Assembly (NCBI GenBank): GCA_016715465.1
Contig: JADKAA010000029.1
Span: forward strand, 1,612,001 to 1,676,000
Source of the DNA: Saprospiraceae bacterium
GTDB lineage: Bacteria > Bacteroidota > Bacteroidia > Chitinophagales > Saprospiraceae
Direction of reading: 5' to 3'
DNA: 64,000 bases
This document shows positions 9,539 to 19,800 of this stretch, piece after piece. Made by a program: the position numbers and the translations under genes. Each line of letters starts with the position of its first letter. Within the stretch, counting starts at the first letter, position 1. The notes below the pieces were generated by a model, which saw nothing but the letters and a program-made list of their open reading frames with translations, was not told the origin of the DNA and searched no databases.

Positions 9539-10783
9539 GTGGCAAAGTTTAAGGAAAATATTAAGTGTTCATTTTGTGGCCGGGACAAGAAAGAGGCAGT
9601 GTTGCTTATAGCCGGCATCGATGGTCATATTTGTGAAATGTGTGTAGAGCAGGCTTACCAGATTGTCAATGAGGAAGTATCCGCAGACAAGGGAAAACTT
9701 GCTTCTCCCAACCAGTTCTCTCTTCCTGAAAACTTTAAGCCACAGGAAATCAAAAATTATCTAGATCAATATGTCATTGGACAGGACGATGCCAAGAAGT
9801 GCCTTTCAGTAGCTGTGTATAATCACTATAAGCGATTGCGCCAAAAAACAAAAGACGATGTGGAAATTGAAAAATCAAACATCATCTTTATTGGTGAAAC
9901 GGGTACAGGAAAGACATTGATGGCAAAGACTATTGCCCGCTTTTTGGACGTGCCTTTTGCCATTGTAGATGCCACCGTGTTTACGGAAGCGGGCTATGTT
10001 GGAGAGGATGTAGAATCCATGCTTTCAAGACTGCTTCAGGCTTGCGACTATAATGTGGAGGCTGCTGAGAAAGGCATTGTGTATATTGATGTGATCGACA
10101 AGATCGCGCGCAAAAGCGACAACCCTTCCATCACCAGAGATGTATCGGGTGAAGGTGTGCAACAGGCCATGCTCAAAATGCTGGAAGGCACCGAGGTAAA
10201 TGTACCTCCTCAGGGCGGACGCAAGCATCCCGAACAAAAAATGATAAAATTGGATACGTCCAAAATCCTTTTCATTTGCGGGGGTGCCTTTGATGGCATT
10301 GACAAACTCATAGCCAAAAGATTAAATACATCGGTAATCGGATACAACAAAGAAGAGATTGTACAGGTAGATAAAGACAACCTGCTGCAATACATCAGCC
10401 ATAAAGACCTTAAGGCGTATGGGCTGATTCCGGAACTTATTGGCAGGTTACCCGTACTTACTTACCTGGAGCCGCTGGACAAAGAAACCCTCATCAGCAT
10501 CCTCACAGAGCCAAAAAATGCCATCATCAAGCAGTATGCAAGGTTGTTTGAACTGGAAGGCATCAAACTTATTTTTACGGAAGATGCGCTCGATTATGTA
10601 GCTGAGAAAGCACTGGAATACAAGCTTGGAGCCAGGGGACTGCGCTCATTGTGTGAGGCCATCCTCACAGATGCCATGTTTGAGTTGCCGTCAAATCCGG
10701 ATATAAAAGAATTTGTGGTTTCTAAAGAATATGCCCTGGGTAAAATTTCAAAATCAAAGATCAATAAACTCCGGGCTGCCTAG
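9539..10783 (+). CDS. clpX: ClpX unfoldase, with altered Walker B
   Basis: AAA+ unfoldase that feeds proteins to ClpP. It starts at GTG 9539 and is a full 414 residues. In order: a zinc-binding domain with two CxxC pairs (CSFC and CEMC), the Walker A GETGTGKT near residue 121, the pore loop GYVGED, Walker B, arginine-finger region and the sensor-2 motif GARGLRS. The Walker B strand reads GIVYIDVIDKIA: residue 185, normally the catalytic Glu of DEID, is Val (GTG at 10091-10093, one base from GAG). Such a protein would be expected to bind but not hydrolyse ATP. Everything around it is canonical, so a base-call error is likelier than a real change. Confidence 0.95.
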   Translation: MAKFKENIKCSFCGRDKKEAVLLIAGIDGHICEMCVEQAYQIVNEEVSADKGKLASPNQFSLPENFKPQEIKNYLDQYVIGQDDAKKCLSVAVYNHYKRLRQKTKDDVEIEKSNIIFIGETGTGKTLMAKTIARFLDVPFAIVDATVFTEAGYVGEDVESMLSRLLQACDYNVEAAEKGIVYIDVIDKIARKSDNPSITRDVSGEGVQQAMLKMLEGTEVNVPPQGGRKHPEQKMIKLDTSKILFICGGAFDGIDKLIAKRLNTSVIGYNKEEIVQVDKDNLLQYISHKDLKAYGLIPELIGRLPVLTYLEPLDKETLISILTEPKNAIIKQYARLFELEGIKLIFTEDALDYVAEKALEYKLGARGLRSLCEAILTDAMFELPSNPDIKEFVVSKEYALGKISKSKINKLRAA

Positions 10784-10863
10784 TGATTAACCAAACGTTA
10801 ACCGCCAGGGATGTAACATCTCGTCCATTTGGGTGTCTTCACTTCAGACAACTTCATCGTACC

Positions 10864-11538
10864 ATGAAAAACCTGTTATCCTTATCCTTTTATATACCGT
10901 ATTGCCAACTTATGGCCAATCACAATTCCTTAAAGCAAGTGAAAGTGACCCCAAGGCAAAAAAAATCCTGGATGGATTAAAAAAAAGAATACAACGGCTT
11001 TAAATCAATGGAAGTAAATTTTGAACTTGTCCTTGAACTCAAAGGTCAGGCTCAGGAAGTGCAAAAAGGTAAACTCATCCAGCAGGGAGATAGCTATATG
11101 GTAAGTTTGGCGGATCAGGAAGTGTACAGCGATGGTAAAACAGTCTGGATTTATTTAAAATCAAATAAAGAAGTTCAAATCAATTCGGCGGAAACAGGAT
11201 CAGAAGGTCAGATGGCTTCACCTAAAGAAATGCTAAGGATATATGAATCCGGCAAATATGCCTATGCCATAACCGGAAATATCCAGGAAAATGGAACCAA
11301 TGTTACCCAAATCGAGTTTAAACCACTAGATAAAAATAGCGAATATTCCAAGATACGGTTGTCGGTCAATGAAAAGGCCAAAAGAGCCACAAGTATTAAG
11401 GTGTTCGGAAAAGATGGGTCCAGATATACCCTTTTTATTAAAAATATACAGCCCAACAAGGCCTACCCACAGGAAACATTTGTCTTTAATGCCAAAAAAT
11501 ACCCTGGGGTGCGAGTAGAAGATCTGAGGATTGATTAA
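10864..11538 (+). CDS. LolA-like outer-membrane lipoprotein carrier (frameshifted)
   Basis: A periplasmic protein of the LolA fold, which chaperones lipoproteins from the inner to the outer membrane. The main frame (11008-11538) shows alternating beta segments, YMVSLADQEVYSDGKTVWIYL being the typical strand-turn with DGKxxWxY. The N-terminus is in two other frames: MKNLLSL, then LLYTVLPTYGQSQFLKASESD, a signal peptide, and KAKKILDGLKKEYNGFKSMEVNF. The second break is one extra A in the run at 10979-10986. The total is about 224 residues. It follows clpX by 80 bases and precedes a strong terminator, closing the tig-clp unit. Confidence 0.8.
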
Positions 11539-11570
11539 TAGAACCAAACAATTTTCAGTTTACCAACCGT

Positions 11571-11607
11571 GCGATTCTTGAAGTCATTCAGGAATCGCCT
11601 TTTTTTT
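11571..11607 (+). terminator. intrinsic terminator after the lolA-like gene
   Basis: Stem GCGATTCTTGA / TCAGGAATCGC (11 pairs, one of them G-T) with loop AGTCAT, followed by CTTTTTTTT. Confidence 0.9.
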
Positions 11608-11883
11608 ATAGCCCATGCAGAATATGTTAACAACTCAGGGTAAACCCCTAGTCTTTTCAAATTTTATCTCCGGGCATTCCTTGAATTACAGCGCTCTTTA
11701 GAGTCAATCTGTTGCTGTGGCATAATTATTGAACAGTTTATATATTATCAAACCGAATAATATGTATTGCGATAATTTGAAAATATTTTCGCGAATCAAT
11801 ATTTATGTTGTTTAATAGGTATATTTTAAAAATAATATATTGTGTTTTGAAAATGTTAATGTTCTTAATGCCTTGTTAATTAA
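11608..11883. other. AT-rich intergenic region with no gene seen
   Basis: Between the terminator and the mltD promoter. Very AT-rich and free of credible open frames or strong hairpins. Confidence 0.6.
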
Positions 11884-11915
11884 TTTGATTCACAGACCCA
11901 AATGGTCTAGTTTTG
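11884..11915 (+). promoter_or_regulatory. Bacteroidota-type promoter for the transglycosylase gene
   Basis: TTTG at 11884-11887 and TAGTTTTG at 11908-11915, separated by 20 bases, match both consensus boxes. The start codon is 79 bases downstream. Confidence 0.7.
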
Positions 11916-11993
11916 CGTTCCAATTTGGCAGTTTAATAGACCACAGCTCATTTTTTTGGATATTATTCCCAACTACCAATTAGATTATTTGCC

Positions 11994-13226
11994 ATGAACA
12001 AAAAGATTTCGATAAGAAATTTTGTTTTTTTTATTGCTTTGTCATTATCCGGTAATCCCAGGACGGTCGCCACCAATGTAGCGTGTTCCAATGGAGATCC
12101 TGAAATAGAAAAGCGTGTCATGTCCCTTCCTTCCAAATTGGAGTTGAGGTATAATGACCAGGTAAAGGAGCAGATTGCATTCTTTATAGAAAAAAACAGA
12201 AATTTAAGCACTACCCTTCTGGGAAGAGCACCCATGTACTTTCCCCAGATTGAGGCAGCCTTATCAGCGCATCAATTGCCCGATGAGCTTAAGTATCTTC
12301 CTGTAATTGAGGCAGCCCTGGTGCCATATGTGTCATCCCATGTGGGAGCAAGCGGCCTCTGGCAGTTTATGAAACCAACTGCGCAGATCTATGGACTCAA
12401 AATAACCAATGTGGTGGATGAGCGCAAAGATCCTGAAAAGTCGACCCAGGCTGCTATGTTTTACCTAAAAGGCTATTTGGCATTTACAAAGACTGGACCT
12501 GGTGCTCGCTGCCTATAATTGTGGCGATGGCGTACTCAACAAAGCCATGAAAAAACGAATTCTAAAAGTTATTGGGATGTTCAACGATTTCTTCCCAGGC
12601 AAACCCAGGAGTTTGTACCCAAATTCATTGCCATTGCCTACCTGATGAATTATTATTATCTGCATGAACTCGAGGCTCAACCGCTCCAGGACGAATATTT
12701 GTATACAGCCACCATCAAGGTTTATGAAAAGATTGACCTCAAAAAACTGGCCGAAGATTTCGAGATTGAATGGGAAGTGATGCGGCGGCTAAATCCGGCT
12801 TTTACCAAAGGATTTATTCCCAAGTCAAAGGGTGAGTACACGCTTACCCTGCCAGAAACCAAACTATATGACTTTGCCCTGGCCAATGATGCCTTAGACA
12901 AGATTGTGGGTTTTTCACCGGCATCTGTCAAAAGACAAAGTGAGATTATTGCCCTGGTGGAGAGCAATCAACGCAGAGAAGATATTGCCTCCAGCACAAG
13001 TCCGCTTGGCAACCTGCCATTCCAGATGCTCAATCTGGGATACAGCACAGAAGCCATCAGACTTGAAGACGAAACCAACATAAAAGTGGTGAAACTTACT
13101 AAGGGGAAATCCCTGTCTGACATCGCCAGAGAAAACGGAGTAGAACTGGCCTCTCTGATAGAGTTTAACAAGATCGATGAACTTTATCCTCCTAAAATTG
13201 GTGATCAGATCCGAATCAAGATGTAG
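11994..13226 (+). CDS. MltD-like membrane-bound lytic transglycosylase with LysM (frameshifted)
   Basis: Cleaves peptidoglycan glycan strands with formation of 1,6-anhydro-MurNAc. A signal peptide occupies residues 1-25. The SLT domain follows, with PDELKYLPVIEAAL carrying the catalytic Glu, then GASGLWQFMKPTAQIYGL and, across the frame break near 12500, AAYNCGDGVLNKAM. The C-terminal part contains a LysM domain (VKLTKGKSLSDIARENGVEL and a final PPKIGDQIRIKM). Breaks near 12495 and 12545 give a combined length of about 410 residues. Its product is the substrate of AnmK, encoded 5 kb upstream. Confidence 0.9.
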
Positions 13227-13279
13227 AAAGAGCTCAAATTGGGCGTCCATGAAAAACTCCCATTAAAATTAATACAGTG

Positions 13280-13308
13280 AAAAGGGCCTTTATTGGCCCT
13301 TTTTTTTA
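13280..13308 (+). terminator. intrinsic terminator between convergent genes
   Basis: AAAGGGCC / GGCCCTTT hairpin followed by eight T on the plus strand. The minus strand has a shorter T tract and may terminate weakly. Confidence 0.85.
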
Positions 13309-13323
13309 TCTCATTTTGCAAAA

Positions 13324-14450
13324 TCATTTATTAGAGGCCGCAGCTTTCTCAAGTGCCTGAAAAATGGCAGTTGCCGTTTTATCCCAACTAAATGTCTTGA
13401 TGCGCTCTTTTCCAAGCGCAATGAGTTTTTCGCGCAAGTCAGCTTTTGTGGCAATGTCTTTCATGGCCTGGACCAACTGATCCTCATTTTCAGGATCAAC
13501 CAGCAAGGCTGCCTCTCCGGCAACTTCGGGCATGGAACTTACCGCAGAGGTAATTAAAGGAACCCCACATGCCATCGCCTCCAGCAGCGGTATGCCAAAT
13601 CCTTCAAACAGAGAGACATAAAGTACTGCTTCCGCATGCGATATCAACTGGATCATTTCAGCATCATCGGCATGGGCATAGTGTATCAATTGGTCACTTT
13701 CCGTCAGTTGCCGCCACAATTTTTCCATTGCAGCATCCTTGCCCCACATGAAGCGACCAGCCACCACCAATCTTCGTTGCGTTTCCGGTGGTACTTCTTC
13801 GTTGAAGCGTTTAAATGCCTTGAGGATGGCGAAAGTATTTTTTCTCGGATTGATCGAACCAGGCAGGATAAAATAAGGCTGTTTTACCGGGCTTTCACCC
13901 TTTTTTCCCGCCGAAATAAATCCAGAAGGCAAAGCATTGGTTGCGGTGATAACGCCGGCTTGTTTTATGCCAAATTTATCCAAAATGTCATTCCTTGTAA
14001 ATTCAGAGACGGCCACGATCGTATGCGCTTTTCGAATGAACGCAGGCATAAAACAGCGGTAATACATCCTGTAAATCCAGGGAATATGCTGCGGATAATG
14101 CAAATAGGCCAGGTCGTGAATGACCAATACTGTAGGAACACTAGTGCTCAGCGATAAAAAGCCGTCAAATGAAAGAAAAACGTCGATATTGTATTTCTTT
14201 AAGGCTGAAGTCAAGCCCATTTCGTACCATAACACAAATAAGAAGGGATGTCTCGCAGGAGGAGAAATTACGACCGGTATTACATTTTCCGGGAATTGAT
14301 ACGATGGATCTGCAGCACGATCAAATAAAAATAAAACCGATGTTCGGGGTGTGCCTCAACCATCCTGCTCATGACTTCATAGGTATACCTGCCTATGCCC
14401 TCCAGGTGTCTTCCCGGCAATAGAAACCGTGTATTTACCCCTATATTCAA
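13324..14450 (-). CDS. glycosyltransferase family 4 (one frameshift)
   Basis: A GT-B retaining glycosyltransferase of the mannosyltransferase-like GT4 group. The N-terminal acceptor domain starts NIGVNTRFLLPGRHLEGIGRYTYEV and includes VIHDLAYLHYP; the C-terminal nucleotide-sugar domain has PGSINPRKN, the conserved E-x7-E element FEGFGIPLLEAMACGVPLI and PEVAGEAALLVDP. The start is TTG at 14450, four bases after the HIT gene stop; the frame breaks near 14330 in an A-rich run, after which ALWYEMGL continues. The total is about 375 residues. It is the last gene of a greA-HIT-GT operon. Donor and acceptor cannot be read from sequence. Confidence 0.88.
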
Positions 14451-14453
14451 TGT

Positions 14454-14852
14454 TTAATCTTCCACCCGGGAAGCAATGTCAGATGCCAGATTTTCCATTT
14501 CCGTTTTTGACAAGGAAATCTTGCTTTTGCTGAAATTGATATCCGACACCGACTCGATGGGAATAAGGTGGATGTGGGCATGTGGCACTTCAAGGCCAAT
14601 TACCGTCACTCCAATCCTGGTGCAAGGGACGACTTCCTCTATGGCTTTGGCCACCCTTTTGGCAAAGACCATCATAGCCCCGAGCATGTGATCTTCCATA
14701 TCGAAAATATAGTCAATTTCTTGCTTAGGAATGACCAAGGTGTGGCCGGGTTTCAATGGACTAATGTCCAGGAAAGCCAGAAACTGATCATTTTCAGCAA
14801 CTTTATAACAAGGAATTTCTCCAGCTACGATGCGACTAAAAATACTTGCCAT
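14454..14852 (-). CDS. HIT-family nucleotide hydrolase (HinT-like)
   Basis: A small cytoplasmic enzyme that hydrolyses purine nucleoside phosphoramidates. The complete 132-residue frame begins ASIFSRIVAGEIPCYKV, the usual opening of HinT proteins, and has the His-triad HAHIHLIP near residue 98. Its ATG overlaps the greA stop by one base (TGATG), indicating translational coupling. Confidence 0.95.
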   Translation of the reverse strand: MASIFSRIVAGEIPCYKVAENDQFLAFLDISPLKPGHTLVIPKQEIDYIFDMEDHMLGAMMVFAKRVAKAIEEVVPCTRIGVTVIGLEVPHAHIHLIPIESVSDINFSKSKISLSKTEMENLASDIASRVED

Positions 14853-15328
14853 CAGTCAAGGGATATCAATACTATTTCAAAATCCATATCTCCGGCCGGG
14901 GTATTGATTTTGGCAATGTCACCTTTTGCTTTGCCAAGCAGTCCCTGACCGATGGGGGAATTTACGGAAATACGCCTCAGTTTGAGATCTGCTTCAGTCT
15001 CTGAGACGAGTTTGTAGGTCATATCTTTCCCTGTCTTCACGTTGCGAATGGTCACTGAGGAGAGAACGGTTACTTTGGAAGCATCGAGATCGCTTTCACT
15101 TATGATTCTGGCACTGGCAAAAGCCTTTTCCATTTCATTGATCTTAAGTTCCAGCATACCTTGGGCATCTTTCGCTGCGTCGTATTCGGCATTTTCAGAA
15201 AGATCTCCTTTCTCCTTTGCTTCGGCAATGGCACGTGCCACTTCCTGGCGACCCCTGCTTTTCAAATCCTCCAAATCATTTCTCAGTTTTTCGTAGCCTT
15301 CCTGAGTCATGTATGAAACAACTGACAT
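14852..15328 (-). CDS. greA: transcription elongation factor GreA
   Basis: Stimulates transcript cleavage in backtracked RNA polymerase. 158 residues, the family length. The N-terminal coiled coil begins MSVVSYMTQEGYEKLRNDLE and carries the tip GDLSENAEYDAAK with the acidic Asp-Glu residues; the C-terminal FKBP-like domain ends in SPIGQGLLGKAKGD. It is the first gene of the greA-HIT-glycosyltransferase operon. Confidence 0.97.
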   Translation of the reverse strand: MSVVSYMTQEGYEKLRNDLEDLKSRGRQEVARAIAEAKEKGDLSENAEYDAAKDAQGMLELKINEMEKAFASARIISESDLDASKVTVLSSVTIRNVKTGKDMTYKLVSETEADLKLRRISVNSPIGQGLLGKAKGDIAKINTPAGDMDFEIVLISLD

Positions 15329-15684
15329 GGTAATAATTTTATTTTGTTATCTTAACTTGTTATCGGTAGATGGCATTCGGAAAAATCCCGGATGTAATTT
15401 TTACTTTTACCAGTACTCCATTTTCGCATTTTCGTAAATGAGGTCGTAGGATCAAGCTTTTCCTTTCATTTGTCAATAACCCCTTTAGCGGTGAAGGGGT
15501 TGTTCCGGGTGAATAAACGTTGTGATGAAGTGATAATTCAAACAAACCAACAATTTCTCCTGTCTATAATTTCAAGCCATCACAAAAGAAGAACGTTTTT
15601 ACCTTATTCAGATAAAAACGTCCCTATTTAAGGCCAAAGATAAGGAATAATTACCTTATTGGCAAATTTTCATTTTGATTTGGC
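15329..15684. other. intergenic region between the porV-like gene and greA
   Basis: No credible gene. It holds the hairpin described separately at 15591-15619. A possible minus-strand -7 element, TATCTTTG, is the complement of 15633-15640, with TTTG 22 bases further upstream (complement of 15663-15666); if used, greA would have a leader of about 300 bases. Confidence 0.4.
15591..15619 (-). terminator. possible terminator after the porV-like gene
   Basis: Perfect 9-bp inverted repeat ACGTTTTTA / TAAAAACGT with an 11-base loop, lying 65 bases after the porV-like stop. On the minus strand it is followed by TCTTCTTTT rather than a clean T run, so termination is plausible, not certain. Confidence 0.45.
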
Positions 15685-16752
15685 TTAAAACATAAACCTT
15701 ACCGCCAGGTTGTGGGTACCCTGGAAAGGATTGGTAGCCCTGTATGCATAATCAATGCCAAAAGCATTGGAAGAATCTTTCCTGGTAGGGAAAATCAGCG
15801 AAATACCGCCTGCAAGTCCGGTATAGATTTCATCTCCTATACTCGCAGATGACTTGCCATAGTTTACCTTATAGGCGCCTCTCAAGATGATTCTCTCTCT
15901 AAAAAAGAATTCTGCACCAATTCCCAACTGATCTTTAGAGAAGGCGTTGGAAGTAAAGTTTGCTAGAATACGGATGAAATCCTTCTTCTCCACATTAAAA
16001 TAGGTATCATAGGAAACCCCAATATTGAGAACGGATGGCAATTCGAAATCTTCTGCTCTTTGGTCATAGGTAAGATTATAAGTGGTTCCTCCTGCTGGAT
16101 CGGTATTGGAGTTGGCCACAGACAAACCCTGACCTCCAAAGATCATAGGAGATCCGGTATTTCTCAATGAAATGCCCAACCTGAAATTATCCTGCGGACC
16201 AGAAACGTACTGTACCCCGGCGTCGATGGCAAAACCAAAGGCTGAAACACTGGAAATCGACTCGGAAATTCCGCGTACCAGCAGACCCACCGAAATTTTA
16301 TTGTCATACAAATAGGAGTAACCAAAGCCAATATGGAAAAAATTGGGAGAAAAATTTTCACCCGTACCTTCAGGCTGGTTAACTGTGGTCACTGGAATTT
16401 TGCCAAATGACATTGAAGCCAACGACACGCCAAATGCACCATTTTTACCCATCTTGGTGCCAAAACCCAGTTCGTTCATGGATAGCCCAGTGCCCCGATA
16501 CAACATACAGTTTGATACGGCAAATTCACCTTTTACCATCCTGCTCAAACCTGCGATATTGAGCCTCATTGCCTCTACACCTTGTATAGAAGCGGTATTT
16601 AAAGTATGTAAACCTGCACTTCTGGCCCAGGGATTGATGAGCAGTTCATTGGCACCCGCCTCACCCTGTCTGTCAGGATTGCCTGCAAAGCCCGCAACCG
16701 CCATAAGTCCTATCACAAACACACCGCCTATTTTGTAAAATATCTTACGCAT
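15685..16752 (-). CDS. PorV/PorQ-family outer-membrane protein
   Basis: An intact 355-residue outer-membrane barrel of the FadL-like PorV/PorQ type, which in the type IX secretion system shuttles cargo from translocon to attachment complex. Signal peptide residues 1-23, then the family N-terminal pattern LLINPWARSAGLHTLNTAS and repeated strands ending in NLAVRFMF, an aromatic terminal barrel strand. It lies 64 bases after the giant secreted protein and that follows a TonB receptor, so the three are probably cotranscribed. It may be a paralogue dedicated to this neighbour rather than the core PorV. Confidence 0.82.
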   Translation of the reverse strand: MRKIFYKIGGVFVIGLMAVAGFAGNPDRQGEAGANELLINPWARSAGLHTLNTASIQGVEAMRLNIAGLSRMVKGEFAVSNCMLYRGTGLSMNELGFGTKMGKNGAFGVSLASMSFGKIPVTTVNQPEGTGENFSPNFFHIGFGYSYLYDNKISVGLLVRGISESISSVSAFGFAIDAGVQYVSGPQDNFRLGISLRNTGSPMIFGGQGLSVANSNTDPAGGTTYNLTYDQRAEDFELPSVLNIGVSYDTYFNVEKKDFIRILANFTSNAFSKDQLGIGAEFFFRERIILRGAYKVNYGKSSASIGDEIYTGLAGGISLIFPTRKDSSNAFGIDYAYRATNPFQGTHNLAVRFMF

Positions 16753-16816
16753 ATATTTCTTTTTTTTCTATTTATAAAAATGTGAGCAGGTCTTTAAACC
16801 TGCCCACTTTGGTATT

Positions 16817-19800
16817 TTATAGTCCTGTTGGGTCAAATTTTCTGTTGATGCCAAACCATTTGATCGTCCGCTCTTCACCATAATCCGGCGCCTGAACGTG
16901 AATCAGGTAAACGCCGCTGGCGACAGGAATGCTTTGGAAGTTTTTCATATCCCATTCCAAATCCGGTGTTGGCTGGCTATTCCTGTTTGCAGGGTTGTTG
17001 CCAGAATTTACGCCTTTGCGCTCGTCCCTGTTAAACCTGCGGATAAACTTACCATCCAGACTGTATATCGTTACCGTAGCTCGCTCCGGAAGGTTGGTAA
17101 TCTTTATCACATTGGTAAATTGCGATGTTTCGTAGGCAGAATAAGCATAGTACGGATTCGGCACTACATTGATGTTTGCCAGCGCTCCCGTATATTCTTC
17201 TGCTGCAAGTTCCGATGACTGTTTGCCTGAAATTTCAAATTCATAAGACGGGAAGGCATCTTCCACATCACAGTTTTTGAATCGCACGATGTCTGCCAAT
17301 TTCCTCTCTTTGTTATAGCTGTTATTTACCCTGAGTTTGACGGTCAATTCATTTGGAATCAGTCCGTTTTCAATGGTCGTCATTGGGAAGTTGCCCGCAG
17401 CCAAAGGAATACAGGTCCACGTAATGGCTCCCAATGGCTCTCTTTTTTGGAAAGCAGAGGTTCCCTTTTTTAGCCTGGTTGCCAATTGTGCACACTCATC
17501 GTACTTCTGACGGGTAACATAAATAAAGTGCTGACCGCCGGCAACCTGAAGCAATGAAATCAGGTTCGAACCACCAAAGCCACCGGCACCTACCAGTCTG
17601 GAGTTTGGGTTAAAGATCATATCCGTAGCAATGTCATTTTTTTCTCCCTCAGGAATGCCCAGGTAAGAAGCATTGTCGCCACGATAGACTGTGTTTTCTC
17701 CGAAGAAGATGTTTAGTCTTTCTCCTGTCTCAACATCAACCGCGTATCCAGGGAACCAACTTAATCCCGCAGTACCTGAGTTATCTGGTTTACCGTCTTT
17801 TCCAATAGATGGCGTTGAACGCACTTCAAGGGTTTTGGCTCCATCTAAGGTGGTAAGTCCCGCTTCACCCGTATAATTGGAAGATGCCGTCTCCACCACG
17901 ATGCAGCGACTCCAAAGATCTTTATTGGGCGTAAATACTATGTCGACATTATTTAAATCAGACAGTTTAAGGGTGCCTGATTGAGCATCCAGCAATACAG
18001 GATGGGCTTCTCTTGACGTGGGAGAGAGGAACGCGAATGGAGGGTCACCGGTAATGTATCGCGAAAGTGCAAATGGGAAGAAGTGGCCTGTTCCCAGTGT
18101 TCCATATACATTTTCAGGATCCAAAGGACTATCGTTTTCGATGGGATCCCAAAGACCACCAAATGTTGGACCAAGTACTGTAGTCAGTCCATTGCTGCCA
18201 TCAAATACGGCATTAAACCAGATAGAGCCACTTTTGTCTGCATATTCCAATACCTGTGCTATGGCTCCATTATTTTGCGCTTTGTCGTTCTGAACCCCTG
18301 GTTCATCCACTTGCCCCATGGTTACAGAGAAACCGCGCTTGTACATGATCTGTTCATTGAGTTGACGAAGCGAAGTCTCAGAACCCAGCACTTCATTGGT
18401 GGCCAGGTCTGTAATGGTATATCTCGCATCGGCTTTCAGCGCGCATACTTTAGAATTGGCATCAAAACTACCCAATACATCCAGTCTGTATTTCCCGTCC
18501 TGAACTTCAAGCGGATTATAAATTTTCACATTGACCGGACCTGCGCCGTCCAGATAAGGAATTCTGCCATCGGTAAGGGTTCCCTTTACCAGCGCTTCCC
18601 TGGTTTCTTTTGAAATGTCAAGGAAATTTTCACCGGACCCCTGGCCTGAAAGTCTGATGATGCGCACACCATCACCATAATCCGCGGCAATATTTTCGTA
18701 CACGATCGGCCTTGGTGTCAGGGAATAGGTCTTTACATTGTTACGACCTTCCAGATATGGCGTACGTTGTCCAAGTCCAGTTTCAGGGTTAAAATCTGCA
18801 TAGTTATTATATGCATAGGCAAGCACCATAAAATGGTATTGTTTATGATTGACCAATCTTCGGTCTCCTTTGGCAAACTGGTCTTCAACTACACTGAAGG
18901 TGGAAACTAAGCCTTTGTCAGAACCCTGAACCATACGGGTGTACGTCCAAACAAGGTCCGGTTGCTCAACAGTACCGGAATTTGGATTTGGCACCGCTTT
19001 CCAGTTGAAAATTTCGGAAATTCCATTTTTAAGGTCCGTCTGTAATATTAATCTGGCTTTGCTGACATCGCCGAGTTCCTGTGCAGTCACGGATGGGTCT
19101 GCCAATTGAAATACTTTGTAACCTTCAAACCGGTAAAAAACGGTATCATTATCTGAACGAAGGTCTCTTTCCTTAAAACTGAGGAATTTATTGTTGGATG
19201 CAAGTTCGTCATTGGTAAAAGCCAATACAATCTGCTTGTCCAATTCAACCCCGGTAATATCCGGTGCATCCGGACCATCGGTGATGTCAAAACAGTTGTC
19301 AAACAAAGCCTGTGCAATGTCATCGGCATTCTGAATCTTGGCAATATCCGGACAAGGGTGATCTACATCGGGTACCCATACGGCACCGATGATGAGTTCA
19401 TTGATGGCACCCGGCTGAAGTAAAAGTGGACCAGTCGCCTGAAGCGTACGTCGGTCACCAAAACCAAGGCCCTGGGTACACATGGACCATCCTCCTTCGA
19501 GGCTTGGATTATCCGGGAATACATATTTAACGGTATCCGTACTACCCGGGTTATAACCGGTACCTCCCTGGGTGATGGGCTCTCCTGTTCTCCAAAGACC
19601 TCTGAGGTTATTGTAGAATGGCTCATCCCTGTCTTCAGGGTCACAAGTGGCCGGGTCCGGTGATCCTATACCACAGTTGTTATTGTAAATGAATGAGGTC
19701 ATACCCAGCTCAACCAGGGTATCCACATCACCGGTAAAAGGTTTTGGATCGATGAGTATCGTATCACCTGTTGCGGGGTCTGTAACAATATTTCCATCTC

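Noticed and set aside
129..13226. Pseudogenes or programmed frameshifting
   Set aside because: Breaks hit essential genes at many positions, mostly at homopolymers and without slippery-site plus structure, so sequencing indels are likelier.
15360..15545. Small minus-strand gene between the porV-like gene and greA
   Set aside because: No conserved features, poor start context and low-complexity content.
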